From assembly GCA_964036315.1 (NCBI GenBank), contig CAXIWW010000817.1:6483501-6547500 (forward strand): a DNA stretch of 64,000 nt, in the 5' to 3' direction. The notes beneath the pieces are model-generated. The model did no database searches, had not been told where the DNA came from, and was given only the letters and a program-made list of their open reading frames with translations. Of the stretch, positions 39,205-49,970 are shown piece after piece (position 1 is the first letter of the stretch; every line of letters begins with the position of its first letter). The position numbers and the translations under genes were made by a program. Source of the DNA: Acanthosepion esculentum. Lineage: Eukaryota > Mollusca > Cephalopoda > Sepiida > Sepiidae.

Positions 39205-39811
39205 GCCAAAAGCTGATAGCAAAAGTGGAAACAGCTGATAGCAAAAGTGCCAAACGCTGATAGCAAAAGTGCAAACAGCTGATAGCAAAAGTGCCAACAG
39301 CTGATACCAAAAGTGCCAAAAGCTGATATCAAAAGTGCCAACAGCTTATAGCAAAAGTGCCAAGAGCTGATAGCAAAAGTGCCAACAGCACCACAGTGCC
39401 AAATATTCCTAGGTATGTCTATAAACTACATCTGACAGCAAGACTTCTGATCACAAAGGGTCCCAGCTATGAGCAAATAGTGATCCCCCACTAAAAACAA
39501 AAAACACTATGAAATTATAAAAATACATGTTTATATAAAAACTTGCGAACAACACCAGTTGATAGCAAAAGTGCAAACAGCACCACAGCTGATAGCAAAA
39601 GTGCCAACAGCTGATAGCAAAAGTGCCAACAGCTGATAGCAAAAGTGCCAACAGCACCACAGTGCCAACTAGTCCTAGGTATGACTATAAACTACATCTG
39701 ACAGCAAGGCTTCTGATCACAAAGGGTCCCAGCTATGAACAAATAGTTACACCCCATTAAAAAAAAAACACTATGAAAGTATAAATATAAATGTTTATAT
39801 AAAAACTTGCG
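39205..39811. repeat. Sat1 duplication D (offset 2,725 bp), copy 2
   Basis: Partner of 36,480-37,086. The copies part at the end of the module that begins the next unit (CTTGCTAACAACACC versus CTTGCGAGCAACACC). Confidence 0.9.
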
Positions 39812-40184
39812 AGCAACACCAGTTGATAGCAAAAGTGCCAACAGCACCACAGCTGATAGCAAAAGTGCCAACAGCTGATACCAAAACTGCAAAAAGCTGA
39901 TAGCAAAAGTGCCAACAGCTGATACCAAAAGTTCCAACAGCTGATAGCAAAAGTGCCAACAGCTGATAGCAAAAGTGCCAACAGCACCACATTGCCAACT
40001 AGTCGTAGGTATGACTATAAACTACATCTGACAGCAAGGCTTCTGATCACAAAGGGTCCCAGCCATGAGCAAATAATGACCCCCACTAAAATAAAAACAC
40101 TATGAATGTATAAAAATACATATTTATATAAAAACTTGCGAACAACACCAGTTGATAGCAAAAGTGGCAACAGCACCACAGCTG

Positions 40185-40550
40185 ATTGCAAAAGTGCCAA
40201 CAGCTGATAGCAAAAGTGCCACCAGCTGGTAGCAAAAGTGCCAAAAGCTGATAGCAAAAGTGCCAACAGCTGATAGCAAAAGTGCCAACAGCTGATACCA
40301 AAAGTGCCAAAACCTGATAGCAAAAGTGCCAACAGCTGATACCAAAGTGCCAACAGCTGATAGCAAATGTGCCAAAAGATGATATCAAAAGTGCCAACAG
40401 CTGATAGCAAAAGTGCCAACGGCTGATAGCAAAAGTGCCAACAGCTGATAGCAAAAGCGCCAAAAGCTGATACCGAAAGTGCCAAAAGCTGATAGCAAAA
40501 GTGCCAACAGCTGATAGCAAAAGTGCCAACAGCTAATAGCAAAAGTGCCA
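40185..40550. repeat. 22-bp monomer run (about 16 copies)
   Basis: An unbroken run between the modules at 40,123 and 40,695. It includes monomers one base short (GATACCAAAGTGCC) and the variant AAACCTGATAGC. Confidence 0.88.
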
Positions 40551-42494
40551 ACACCACCACAGTGCCAACTAGTCCTAGGTATGACTATAAACTACATCTG
40601 ACAGCTAGGCTTCTGATCACAAAGCGTCCCAGCCATGAGCAAATAATGACCCCCCACTAAAAAAAAAAACACTATGAAATTATAAAAATACATGTTTATA
40701 TAAAAACTTGCGAACAACACCAGTTGATAGCAAAAGTGCCAACAGCACCACAGCTGATAGCAAAAGTGCCAACAGCTGATAGCAAAAGTGCCATCAGCAC
40801 CACAGGGCCAACTAGTCCTAGGTATGACTATAAACTACATCTGACAGCAAGGCTTCTGATCACAAAGGGTCCCAGCTTTGAGCAAATAGTGACACCCCAC
40901 TAAAAAAAAACATTATCAATGTATAAAAATACATGTTTATATAAAAACTTGCGAACAACACCAGTTGATAGCAAAAGTGCCAACAGCACCACAGCTGATA
41001 GCAAAAGTGCCAACAGCTGATAGCAAAAGTGCAAACCGCTGATAGCAAAAGTGCCAACAGCTGATACCAAAAGTGCCAAAAGCTGATAGCAAAAGTGCCA
41101 ACAGCTGATAGCAAAAGTGCCAACAGCTGATAGCAAAAGTGCCAACAGCACCACAGTGCCAACTAGTCCTAGGTATGACTATAAACTACATCTGACAGCA
41201 AGGCTTCTGATCACAAAGGGTCCCAGCTATGAGCAAAAAGTGACCCCCCACTAAAAAAAAAAAACTATGAAAATATAAAAATACATGTTTATATAAAAAC
41301 TTGCGAACAACACCAGTTGATAGGAAAAGTGCCAACATCACCACAGCTGATAGCAAAAGTGCCAACAGCTGATAGTAAAAGTGCCAACAGCTGATAGCAA
41401 AAGTGCCAACAGCTCATAGCAAAAGTGCCAACAGCACCACAGCTGATAGCAAAAGAGCCAACAGCACCACATTGCCAACTTGTCCAAGGTATGACTATAA
41501 ACTACAACTGACAGCAAGGCTTCTGATCACAAAGGGTCCCAGCTATGAGCAAATAGTGACACACCACTAAAAAACAACACTATGAATGTATAAAAATACA
41601 TGTTTATATAAAAACTTGCGAACAACACCAGTTGATAGCAAAAGTGCCAACAGCACCAGAGCTGATAGCAAAAGTGCCACCAGATGATAGCAAAAGTGCC
41701 AACAGCTGATAGCAAAAGTGCCAACAGCTGATAGCAAAAGTGCCAACAGCACCACAGTGCCAACTAGTCCTAGGTATGATTATAATCTACATCTGACAGC
41801 AAGGCTTCTGATCACAAAGTGTCCCAGATATGAGCAAATAGTGACCCCCCACTAAAAAAAAAACACTATGAAAATATAAAAATACATGTTTATATAAAAA
41901 CTTGCGAACAACACCAGTTGATAGCAAAAGTGCCAACATCACCACAGCTGATAGCAAAAGTGCCAACAGCTGATAGTAAAAGTGCCAAGAGCTGATAGCA
42001 AAAGTGCCAACAGCACCACAGTGCCAACTAGTCCTAGGTATGACTATAAACTACATCTGACAGCAAGTCTTCTGATCACAAAGGGTCCCAGCTATGAGCA
42101 AATAGTGACCCCCCATTAAAATCAAAACACACTATGAAAGTATAAATATACATGTTCATATAAAAACTTGCGAACAACACCAGTTGATAGCAAAAGAGCC
42201 AACAGCACCACAGCTGATAGCAAAAGTGCCAACAGCTAATAGCAAAAGTGCCAACAGCACCACATTGCCAACTTGTCCAAGGTATGACAATAAACTACAT
42301 CTGACAGCAAGGCTTCTGATCACAAAGGTTCCAAGCTATGAGCAAATAGTGAACCCCACTAAAAAAACAAAACACTATGAATGTATAAAAATACATGTTT
42401 ATATAAAAACTTGCAAACAACACGAGTTGATAGCAAAAGTGCCAACAGGACCACAGCTGATAGCAAAAGTGGCAACAGATGATAGCAAAAGTGC

Positions 42495-42512
42495 CAACAG
42501 TACCGGAAGCCA
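42495..42512. other. Sat1/sat2 junction
   Basis: Sat1 monomer sequence GTGCCAACAG passes into sat2 at GTACCGGAAGCCAAGAG. GTACC is available on both sides: sat1 has CAACAGTACCACAG variants (for example near 20,370 and 30,240), and the sat2 copy at the matching end of the opposite arm reads ATATGTACCGGAAGCC (reverse strand, near 53,880). The joint is clean, with no filler. Confidence 0.85.
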
Positions 42513-45500
42513 AGAGGTCAGAGTCCATGCTGCTGGTCGTAGTCTAAAATCTTACATTAGAGGCTCAAATATGGACCGGAAACCAACAGATCAGAGGCCA
42601 TGCTGCTGGACGTAGTATATCTTTTTACATTAGACGCTCAAAGATGCACAAGATACCAAGAGATCAGAAGCAGGGCTGCTGGACGTATTCTATCATCTTA
42701 CACAAGACGCTCAAATATGGACCTGAAGCCAACAGGTCAGAGGCAATGCGGCTGGACGTAGTCTAAAATCATACATTGGACGCTCAAATATTGTCCGGAA
42801 ACCAACAGATCAGAGGCCATGCTGCTGGACGTAGTTTATCTTTTTACATTAGTCGCTCAAATATGCACCAGAAACCAACAGATCAGAATCATGGCTGCTG
42901 GACGTAGTGTATCATCTTACAAAAGACGCTCAAATATGGACCGGAAGCCAACAGATCAGAGGCCATGCTGCTGGACGTAGTTTATCTTTTTACATTAGAC
43001 GGTCAAATATGCACCAGAAACCAAGAGATCAGAAACAGGGCTGCAGGACGTAGTGTATCATCTTACACAAGACGCTCAAATATGGACCGGAAGCCAACAG
43101 ATCAGAGGCCATGCTGCTGGACGTAGTTTATCTTTTTACATTAGACGCTCAAATATGCACCAGAAACCAAGAGATCAGAAACAGGGCTGCTGGACGTAGT
43201 GTATCATCTTACACAAGACGCTCAGATATGGTCTGGAAGCCAACAGGTCAGAGGCCATGCTGCTGGTTGTAGTCTAAAATCTTACATTAGACGCTCAAAT
43301 ATGGACCGGAATCCAACGGATCAGAAGCCATGCTGCTGGTCGTAGTTTATCTTTTTACATTAGACGCTCAAATATGCACCAGAAACCAAGAGATCAGAAA
43401 CAGGGCTGCTGGACGTAGTGTATCATCTTACACAAGACGCTCAAATATGGACCGGAAGCCAACAGGTCAGATGCTATGCTGCTGGACGTAGTCTAAAATC
43501 TTATATTAGACGCTCAAATATGCACCAGAAACCAAGAGATCAGAAACAGGGCTGCTAGACGTAGTGTATCACCTTACACAAGACGCTCAGATATGGTCCG
43601 GAAGCCAACAGGTCAGAGGACATGCTGCTGGACGTAGTCTAAAATCTTACATTAGACGCTCAAATATGGACCGGAAACCAACAGATCAGAGGCCATGCTG
43701 CTGGACGTAGTTTATCTTTTTACATTAGACGCTCAAATATGCACCAGAAACCAAGAGATCAGAAACAGGGCTGCTGGACGTAGTGTATCATCTTACACAA
43801 GACGCTCAAATATGTACCGGAAGCCAACAGGTCAGAGGCTATGCTGCTGGACGTAGTCTAAAATCTTATATTAGACGATCAAATATGGACCTGAAACCAA
43901 CAGATCAGAGGCCATGCTGCTGGACGTTATATATCTTTTTACATTAGACGCTCAAATATGCACCAGAAACCAAGAGATCAGAAACAGGGCTGCTGGACGT
44001 AGTGTATCATCTTACACAAGACGTTCAAATATGGACCGGAAGCCAACAGGTCAGAGGCCATGCTGCTGGAAGTAGTCTAAAATCTTACATTAGACGCTCA
44101 AATATGGACCGGAAACCAACAGATCAGAGGCCATGCTGCTGAACGTAGTTTATCTTTTTACATTAGACGCTCAAATATGCACCAGAAACCAACAGATCAG
44201 AATCATGGCTGCTAGACGTAGTGCATCATCTTACACAAGACGCTCAGATATGGTCCCGTAGCCAACAGGTCAGAGGCCATGCTGCTGGACGTAGTCTAAA
44301 ATCTTACATTAGACGCTCAAATATGGACCGGAAACCAACAGATCAGAGGCCATGCTGCTGGAGGTAGTTTATCTTTTTACATTAGATGATCAAATATGCA
44401 CCAGAAACCAAGAGATCAGAAACAGAGCTGATGGAATTAGTGTATCATCTTACACAAGACGCTCAAATATGGACCGGAAGCCAACAGGTCAGAGGCTATG
44501 CTGCTGGACGTAGTCTAAAATCTTATATTAGACGCTCAAATATGGACCGGAAACCAACAGATCAGAGGCCATGCTGCTGGATGTAGTATATCTTTACATT
44601 AGATGCTCAAATATGCACAAGATACCAAGAGATCAGAAACAGGTCTGCTGGACGTACTGTATCATCTTACACCAGACGCTCAAATATGGACCTGAAGCCA
44701 ACTGGTCAGAAGCAATGCGGCTGGACGTAGTCTAAAATCTTACATTGGATGCTCAAATATGGTCCGGAAACCAACAGATCAGAGGCCATGCTGCTGGTCG
44801 TAGTGTATCGTTTTATATTAGACGCTCATATAGGCACCAGAAACCAACAGATCAGAATCATGGCTGCTGGATGTAGTGTGTCAGCTAACTCAAGAGGGTG
44901 AAATATGGACCGGAATCCAAGAGGTCAGAGTCCATGCTGCTGGTCGTAGTCTAAAATCTTACATTAGAGGCTCAAATATGGACCGGAAACCAACAGATCA
45001 GAGGTCATGCTGCTGGACGTAGTATAGCTTTTTACATTAGACGCTCAAAGATGCACCAGAAACCAAGAGATCAGAAGCAGGGCTGCTGGACGTAGAGTAT
45101 CATCTTACACAAGACGCTCAAATATGGACCTGAAGCCAACAGGTCAGAGGCAATGCGGCTGGACGTAGTCTAAAATCTTACATTGGACGCTCAAATATGG
45201 TCCGGAAACCAACAGATCCGAGGCCATGCTGCTGGACGTAGTTTATCTTTTTACATTAGTCGCTCAAATATGCACCAGAAACCAACAGATCAGAATCATG
45301 GCTGCTGGACGTAGTGTATCATCTTACACAAGACGCTCAAATATGGACCGGAAGCCAAGAGGTCAGAGTCCATGCTGCTGGTGGTAGTCTAAAATCTTAC
45401 ATTAGAGGCTCAAATATGGACCGGAAACCAACAGATCAGAGGCCATGCTGCTGGACGTAGTGTATCTTTTTACATTGGACGCTCAAATATGCACCAGAAA

Positions 45501-48442
45501 ACAAGTGATCAGGAACAGGTCTGCTGGACGTAGTGTATCATCTTACAGAAGATGCTCAAGTATGGACCGGAAGCCAACAGGTCAGAGGCCATGCTGCTGG
45601 ACGTAGTCTAAAATCTTATATTAGACGCTCAAATATGAACCGGAAACCAATTATCAGAGGCCATGCGGCTGGACGTAGATTATCTTTTTACATTAGACGC
45701 TCAAATATGCACCAGAAACCAAGAGATCAGAATCATGGCTGCTGGACGTTGTGTATCATCTAACACAAGACGCTAAAATATGGACCGGAAACCAAGAGTT
45801 CAGAGGCCATGCTGCTGGACGTAGTCTAAAATCTTACATTAGACGCTCAAATATGGACCGGAAACCAACAGATCAGAGGCCATGCTGCTGGACGTAGTTT
45901 ATTTTTTTAAATTAGACGCTCAAATATGCACCAGATACCAACAGATCAGAACCATGGCTACTAGACGTAGTGTATCATCTTACACAAGACGCTCAGATAT
46001 AGTCCGGAAGCCAACAGGTCAGAGGCCATGCTGCTGGACGTAGTCTAAAATCTTACATTGGGAGCTCAAATATGGTCGGGAAACCAACAGATCAGAGGCC
46101 ATGCTGCTGGACCTAGTTTATATTTTTACATTAGACGCTCAAATATGCACCAGAAACCAACAGATCAGAATCATGGCTGCTGGACGTAGTGTATCATCTT
46201 ACACAAGACGGTCAAATATGGACCGGAAGCCAAGAGGTCAGAAGCCATGCTGCTTGTCGTAGTCTAAGATCTTACATTAGAGGCTCAAATATGGACCGGA
46301 AACTAACAGATCAGAGGCCATGCTGCTGGTCGTAGTTTATCTTTTACATTAGACGGTCAAATATGCACCAGAAACCAAGAGATCAGAAACAGGGCTGCTG
46401 GACGTAGTGTATCATCTTACAGAAGACGCTCAAATATGGACCGGAAGCCAACAGGTCAGAGGCCATGCTGCTGGACGTAGTCTAAAATCTTACATTAGAC
46501 GCTCAAATATGGTCGGGAAACCAACAGATCAGAGGCCATGCTGCTGGACGTAGTTTATCTTTTTACATTAGACGCTCAAATATGCACCAGAAACCAACAG
46601 ATCAGAATCATGGCTGCTAGTCCTAGTGTATCATCTTACACAAGACGCTGTGATATGGTCCGGAAGCCAACAGGTCAGAGGCCATGCTGCTGGACGTAGA
46701 TTATCTTTTTACATTAGACGCTCAAATATGCACCAGAAACCAAGAGATCAGAAACATGGCTGCCGGACGTTGTGTATCATCTTACACAAGACGCTCAAAT
46801 ATGGACCGGAAACCAAGAGTTCAGATGCCATGCTGCTGGTCGTAGTGTAAAATCTTACATTAGACGCTCAAATATGGACCGGAAACCAACAGATCAGAGG
46901 CCATGCTGCCGGACGTAGTTTATCTTTATACATTAGAGGCTCAAATATCCACCAGAAGCCAACAGATCAGAATCACGGCTGCTGGACGTAGTGTATCATC
47001 TTACACAAGACGCTCAAATATGGACCGGAAGCCAACAGGTCAGAGGCCATGCTGCTGGGGTAGTCTAAAATCTTATATTAGACGCTCAAATATGGACCGG
47101 AAACCAACCGATCAGAAGCCATGCTGCTGGACCTAGTATATCTTTTTACATTAGACGCTCAAATATGCACAAGATACCAAGAGATCAGAAACAGGGCTGC
47201 TGGACGTAGTGTATCATCTTACACAAGACGCTCAAATATGGACCTGATGCTAACAGGTCAGAGGCAATGCGGCTGGACGTAGTCTAAAATCTTACATTAG
47301 ACGCTCAAATATGGTCGGGAAACCAACAGATCAGAGGCCATGCTGCTGGACGTAGTTTATCTTTTTACATTAGACGCTCAAATATGCACCAGAAACCAAC
47401 AGATCAGAATCATGGCTGCTAGTCCTAGTGTATCATCTTACACAAGACGCTGTGATATGGTCCGGAAGCCAACAGGTCAGAGGCCATGCTGCTGGACGTA
47501 ATCTAAAATCTTACATTAGACGCTCAAATATGAACCGGAAACAAACTGATCAGAGGCCATGCTGCTGGACGGAGTATATCTTTTTACATTAGACGTTCAA
47601 ATATGCACAAGAAACCAAGAGATCAGAAACAGGGCTGCTGGACGTAGTGTATCATCTTACACAAGACGCTCAAATATGGACTTGAAGCCAACAGGTCAGA
47701 GGATATGCTGCTCGACGTAGACTAAAATCTTATATTAGACGCTCAAATATGGACCGGAAACCAACAGATCAGAAGCCATGCTGCTGGACGTAGTATATCT
47801 TTACATTAGACGCTCAAATATGCACAAGATACCAAGAAATCAGAAACAGGGCTGCTGGACGTAGTCTATCATCTTACACAAGACGCTCAAATATGGACCT
47901 GAAGCCAACAGGTCAGAAGCAATGCGGCTGGACGTAGCCTAAAATCTTACATTGGACGCTCAAATATGGTCCGGAAACCAACAGATCAGAGGCCATGCTG
48001 CTGGAGGTAGTTTATCTTTTAGATTAGACGATCAAATATGAACCAGAAACCAATAGATCAGAAACAGGGCTGCTGGACGTAGTGTATCATCTTACACAAG
48101 ACGCTCAAATATGGACCGGAAGCCAACAGGTCAGAGGCCATGCTGCTGGTGGTAGTCTAAAATCTTACTTTAGACGATCAAATATGAACCGGAAACCAAC
48201 AGATCAGAGGCCATGCTGCTGGACGTAGATTATCTTTTTACATTAGACGCTCAAATATGCACCAGAAACCAAGAGATCAGAAACAGGGCTGCTGGACGTT
48301 GTGTATCATCTTACACAAGACGCTCAAATATGGACCGGAAGCCAACAGGTCAGATGCCATGCTGCTGGGCGTAGTTTAAAATCTTACATTAGACGCACAA
48401 ATATGGACCGGAAACCAACAGAACAGAGGCCATGCTGCTGGA
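42504..48442 (+). repeat. Sat2 array, left arm (73-bp monomer, 219-bp trimer)
   Basis: Three monomer types alternate. Type A starts TATCTTTTTACATTAGACGC and has ATATGCACCAGAAACC and AGGGCTGCTGGACG (or TCATGGCTGCTGG). Type B starts TATCATCTTACACAAGACGC with GGACCGGAAGCCAACAGG. Type C starts TAAAATCTTACATTAGACGC with GGACCGGAAACCAACAG. Each is 73 bp, so A-B-C is 219 bp, and about 27 trimers fit. Local breaks in the A-B-C order occur (for example near 43,500, where B is followed by a C/A hybrid). The short open frames seen here are by-products: 219 is divisible by 3, so a frame free of stops in one trimer stays open. Confidence 0.95.
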
Positions 48443-48713
48443 AAAGAAATATTTTCAAAATGGGTATCACAATTTGTGCAATTATTTGGTTGGTCTATGT
48501 TTACAGGGATTTTTCATTTGGTCAGATTTTAAAAAGTACAGCTTTCACCATGTGCGCGGTATGTCGTCTGACAATTTACAGCGTACGAATTCCAGTGTGC
48601 ACAATAAGACTGCATTTCTAATTTTTCCTTTTTATAGAATCCACAAAATATTGGTGTCCAATTGTCGGGAATTTCTTGCCTTATCCATAATTACAAAAGT
48701 TTTTTCGACACAG
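48443..48713 (-). repeat. 394-bp repeat, partial copy (inverted)
   Basis: Reverse complement of positions about 110-380 of the 394-bp unit that is tandem at 48,951-49,970. It contains CCATTTTGAAAATATTTC, CAGACGACATACCGCGC and GTGCACAATAAGACTGC (given in mixed orientation). One half resembles the third right-hand copy most closely (CCCGACAATTGG, GGATTCTATAAAAAGG) and the other half the second. Left edge: sat2 GCTGCTGG joins AAAAGAAATATTTTC. Right edge: TTTTTTCGACAC joins AGACGACCCC of sat3. No coding potential is recognised. Confidence 0.93.
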
Positions 48714-48950
48714 ACGACCCCCCACCCAGGAGACAGTCCCAGAAAGTCCCACGCAGACGACACCCACTCCCAGAAAGTCCCACGCAGACGACCCCCTAGT
48801 CCCAGAAAGTCCCACGCAGACGATCCTCCAGACAGGAGAATGTCCCAGAAAGTCCCAACCAGACGACCCCCAGTCCCAGCAAGTCGCACGCAGACGACCC
48901 CCCCAACCCAGGAGACAATCCCAGAAAGTCGCACGCAAACGACACCCAGT
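48714..48950 (-). repeat. Sat3 island at the palindrome centre
   Basis: Six or so sat3 monomers reading CCCAGAAAGTCCCACGCAG on this strand, the reverse complement of the array at 59,426-64,000. Both the short (31-bp) and long (42/43-bp, with ACCCAGGAGACAGTCCC) types are present. It is the only sequence between the two inverted 394-bp blocks and so is the spacer of the palindrome. Confidence 0.93.
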
Positions 48951-49344
48951 AAACAAGTGAAATATGACTGATTTCCCAGTTTAGGGCCGCGTGACAATTT
49001 CCGCAAATGAGCTAACACAAGTCCCCATACCGTTGAATTTCGCCTCGACTCTATTCAACGTGTCGAAAAACTTTTGTACTTATGGATAAGGTAAGAAATT
49101 CTCGACAATTGGCCACCAATATTTTGTGGATTCGATAGAACGGAAAAATTAGAAATGCAGTCTTATTGTGCACACTGGAATTCGGACGCTGTAAATTGTC
49201 AGACGACATACGGCGCACATGGTGAAAGCTGTCCTTTTTACTATCTGAGCAAATGAAAAATCCCTGTAAACATAGACAAATCAAATAATTGTACACAATT
49301 TTATACCCATTTTGAAAATATTTCTTTTACTGGAAAAAAGTTAT
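48951..49344 (+). repeat. 394-bp repeat, copy 1
   Basis: Full unit starting AAACAAGTGAAATATGACTG. It contains CCCAGTTTAG, CCCCATACCGTTGAATTTC, GTCGAAAAACTTTTG, GTGCACACTGG and GACATACGGCGCACATGG, and ends TTTCTTTTACTGG followed by AAAAAAGTTAT. The exact 394-bp step to copy 2 defines the unit. No protein or RNA family is recognised and no terminal repeats are seen. Confidence 0.93.
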
Positions 49345-49738
49345 AAACAAGTGAAATATGACTGATTTCCCAGTTTAGTGACGCATGAAAATTTGCGCAA
49401 ATGAGATGACACAAGTCCCCATACCGTTGAATTTGGCCTCGAATCTATACAAAGTGTCGAAAAAACTTTTGTAATTATGAATAAGGCAAGAAATTCACGA
49501 CATTTTGACAGCAATATTTTGTGGATTCGATAAAATGAAAAATTAGAAATGCAGTCTTAGTTTTCAGACTGGAATTCGTACGCTGTAAATTGTCAGACGA
49601 CATACCGCGCACATGGTGAAAGCTGTACTTTTTAAAATCTGACCAAATGAAAAATCCCTGTAAACATAGACCAACCAAATAATTGCACACAATGTGATAC
49701 CCATTTTGAAAATATTTCTTTTACTTGATAAAAGTTAT
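49345..49738 (+). repeat. 394-bp repeat, copy 2
   Basis: Second full unit, same start and end motifs. It differs from copy 1 by scattered substitutions (for example CTTAGTTTTCAGACTGG in place of CTTATTGTGCACACTGG), more than between duplicated sat1 segments, so these copies are older. Confidence 0.93.
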
Positions 49739-49970
49739 AAACAAGTGAAATATGACTGATTTCCCAGTTTAGGGCCGCATGAGAATTTCCGCAAATGAGC
49801 TAACACAATTCCCCATAACGTTGAATTTCGCCTCGACTCTATTCAATGTGTCGAAAAAACTTGTGTAATCATGGATAAGGCAAGAAATTCCCGACAATTG
49901 GAAAACAATATTTTGTGGATTCTATAAAAAGGAAAAATTAGACATGCATTCTTATTGTGCACACTAGAAT
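49739..49970 (+). repeat. 394-bp repeat, copy 3 (truncated)
   Basis: First 232 bp of the unit. It stops at GTGCACACTAGAAT and passes into AAAGATAAACAACGACCAG of inverted sat2. The left-hand partner breaks off at a different place in the unit, so the two 394/sat2 junctions are not exact mirror images. Confidence 0.92.

Larger units (their letters stand above)
1..42503. repeat. Sat1 composite satellite array (22-bp monomer runs plus constant module)
   Basis: A single head-to-tail array, same orientation throughout. Each unit has a constant module followed by a run of 22-bp monomers. The constant module, in order, carries CACCACAGTGCCAACTAG, CCTAGGTATGACTATAAAC, CATCTGACAGCAAGGCTTC, TGATCACAAAGGGTCCCAG, CTATGAGCAAATAGTGACC, a C-tract, an A-tract of about 7-15, CACTATGAAAGTATAAAAA, ACATGTTTATATAAAAAC and TTGCGAACAACACCAG. 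The monomer core is CTGATAGCAAAAGTGCC, joined to the next copy by AACAG. The first monomer is usually separated from the rest by the 8-mer CACCACAG. I counted 126 constant modules, so the mean unit is about 337 bp. Minor variants (GATACC, GATGATAGC, AAATGTGCC) are shared between neighbours, indicating local homogenisation. No coding capacity is apparent. The array begins before base 1 and ends at the sat2 junction. Confidence 0.97.
31101..42503. repeat. Sat1 block 4: module positions
   Basis: Constant modules at about 31424, 31658, 32098, 32471, 33119, 33380, 33687, 34006, 34247, 34542, 35113, 35420, 35739, 35980, 36275, 36805, 37069, 37418, 38013, 38277, 38563, 39067, 39530, 39794, 40123, 40695, 40936, 41288, 41603, 41889, 42155 and 42398. 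Four modules (33687, 34247, 35420, 35980) have lost the TTGCGAACAACACC part and run directly from AAAAACTG into the monomer; they are copies of each other through a 1,733-bp duplication. The last unit ends at the sat2 junction. No gene is seen. Confidence 0.92.
42504..48713 (+). repeat. Left arm of giant inverted repeat
   Basis: Made of sat2 (42,504-48,442) and a partial 394-bp repeat (48,443-48,713). It mirrors 48,951-53,885. Matched pairs of rare variants, left to right arm: GTCAGATGCCATGC at 48,350 with its complement at 50,070; AGATACCAAGAAATCAG at 47,828 with 50,370; GACGCTGTGATATGG at 47,444 with 50,970; AGGCTCAAATATCCACC at 46,937 with 51,480; CTAACACAAGACGCTAAAA at 45,760 with 52,000; AACCAATTATCAGAGG at 45,645 with 52,115; TGTCAGCTAACTCAAGAGG at 44,880 with 52,880; CTTACAAAAGACGC at 42,917 with 53,458. 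Confidence 0.93.

Noticed and set aside
45..42500. Many minus-strand open frames of 60-250 codons with leucine, cysteine and phenylalanine-rich repeats across sat1
   Set aside because: They are translations of the 22-bp monomer, whose reverse strand has no stop in any of the three frames; 22 codons cover exactly three monomers. Frames overlap each other, start and stop wherever a module supplies a stop, and show no codon-level constraint.
1..42503. CRISPR array (short repeats with regular spacing)
   Set aside because: The repeated blocks abut with no unique spacers, the supposed spacers are the same repeat, and there are no cas genes or leader. The context is eukaryotic satellite.
48443..49970. 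394-bp unit as a transposon with terminal repeats
   Set aside because: No target-site duplication, terminal inverted repeat or coding remnant is seen; the copies are in tandem with exact spacing, as in a satellite.
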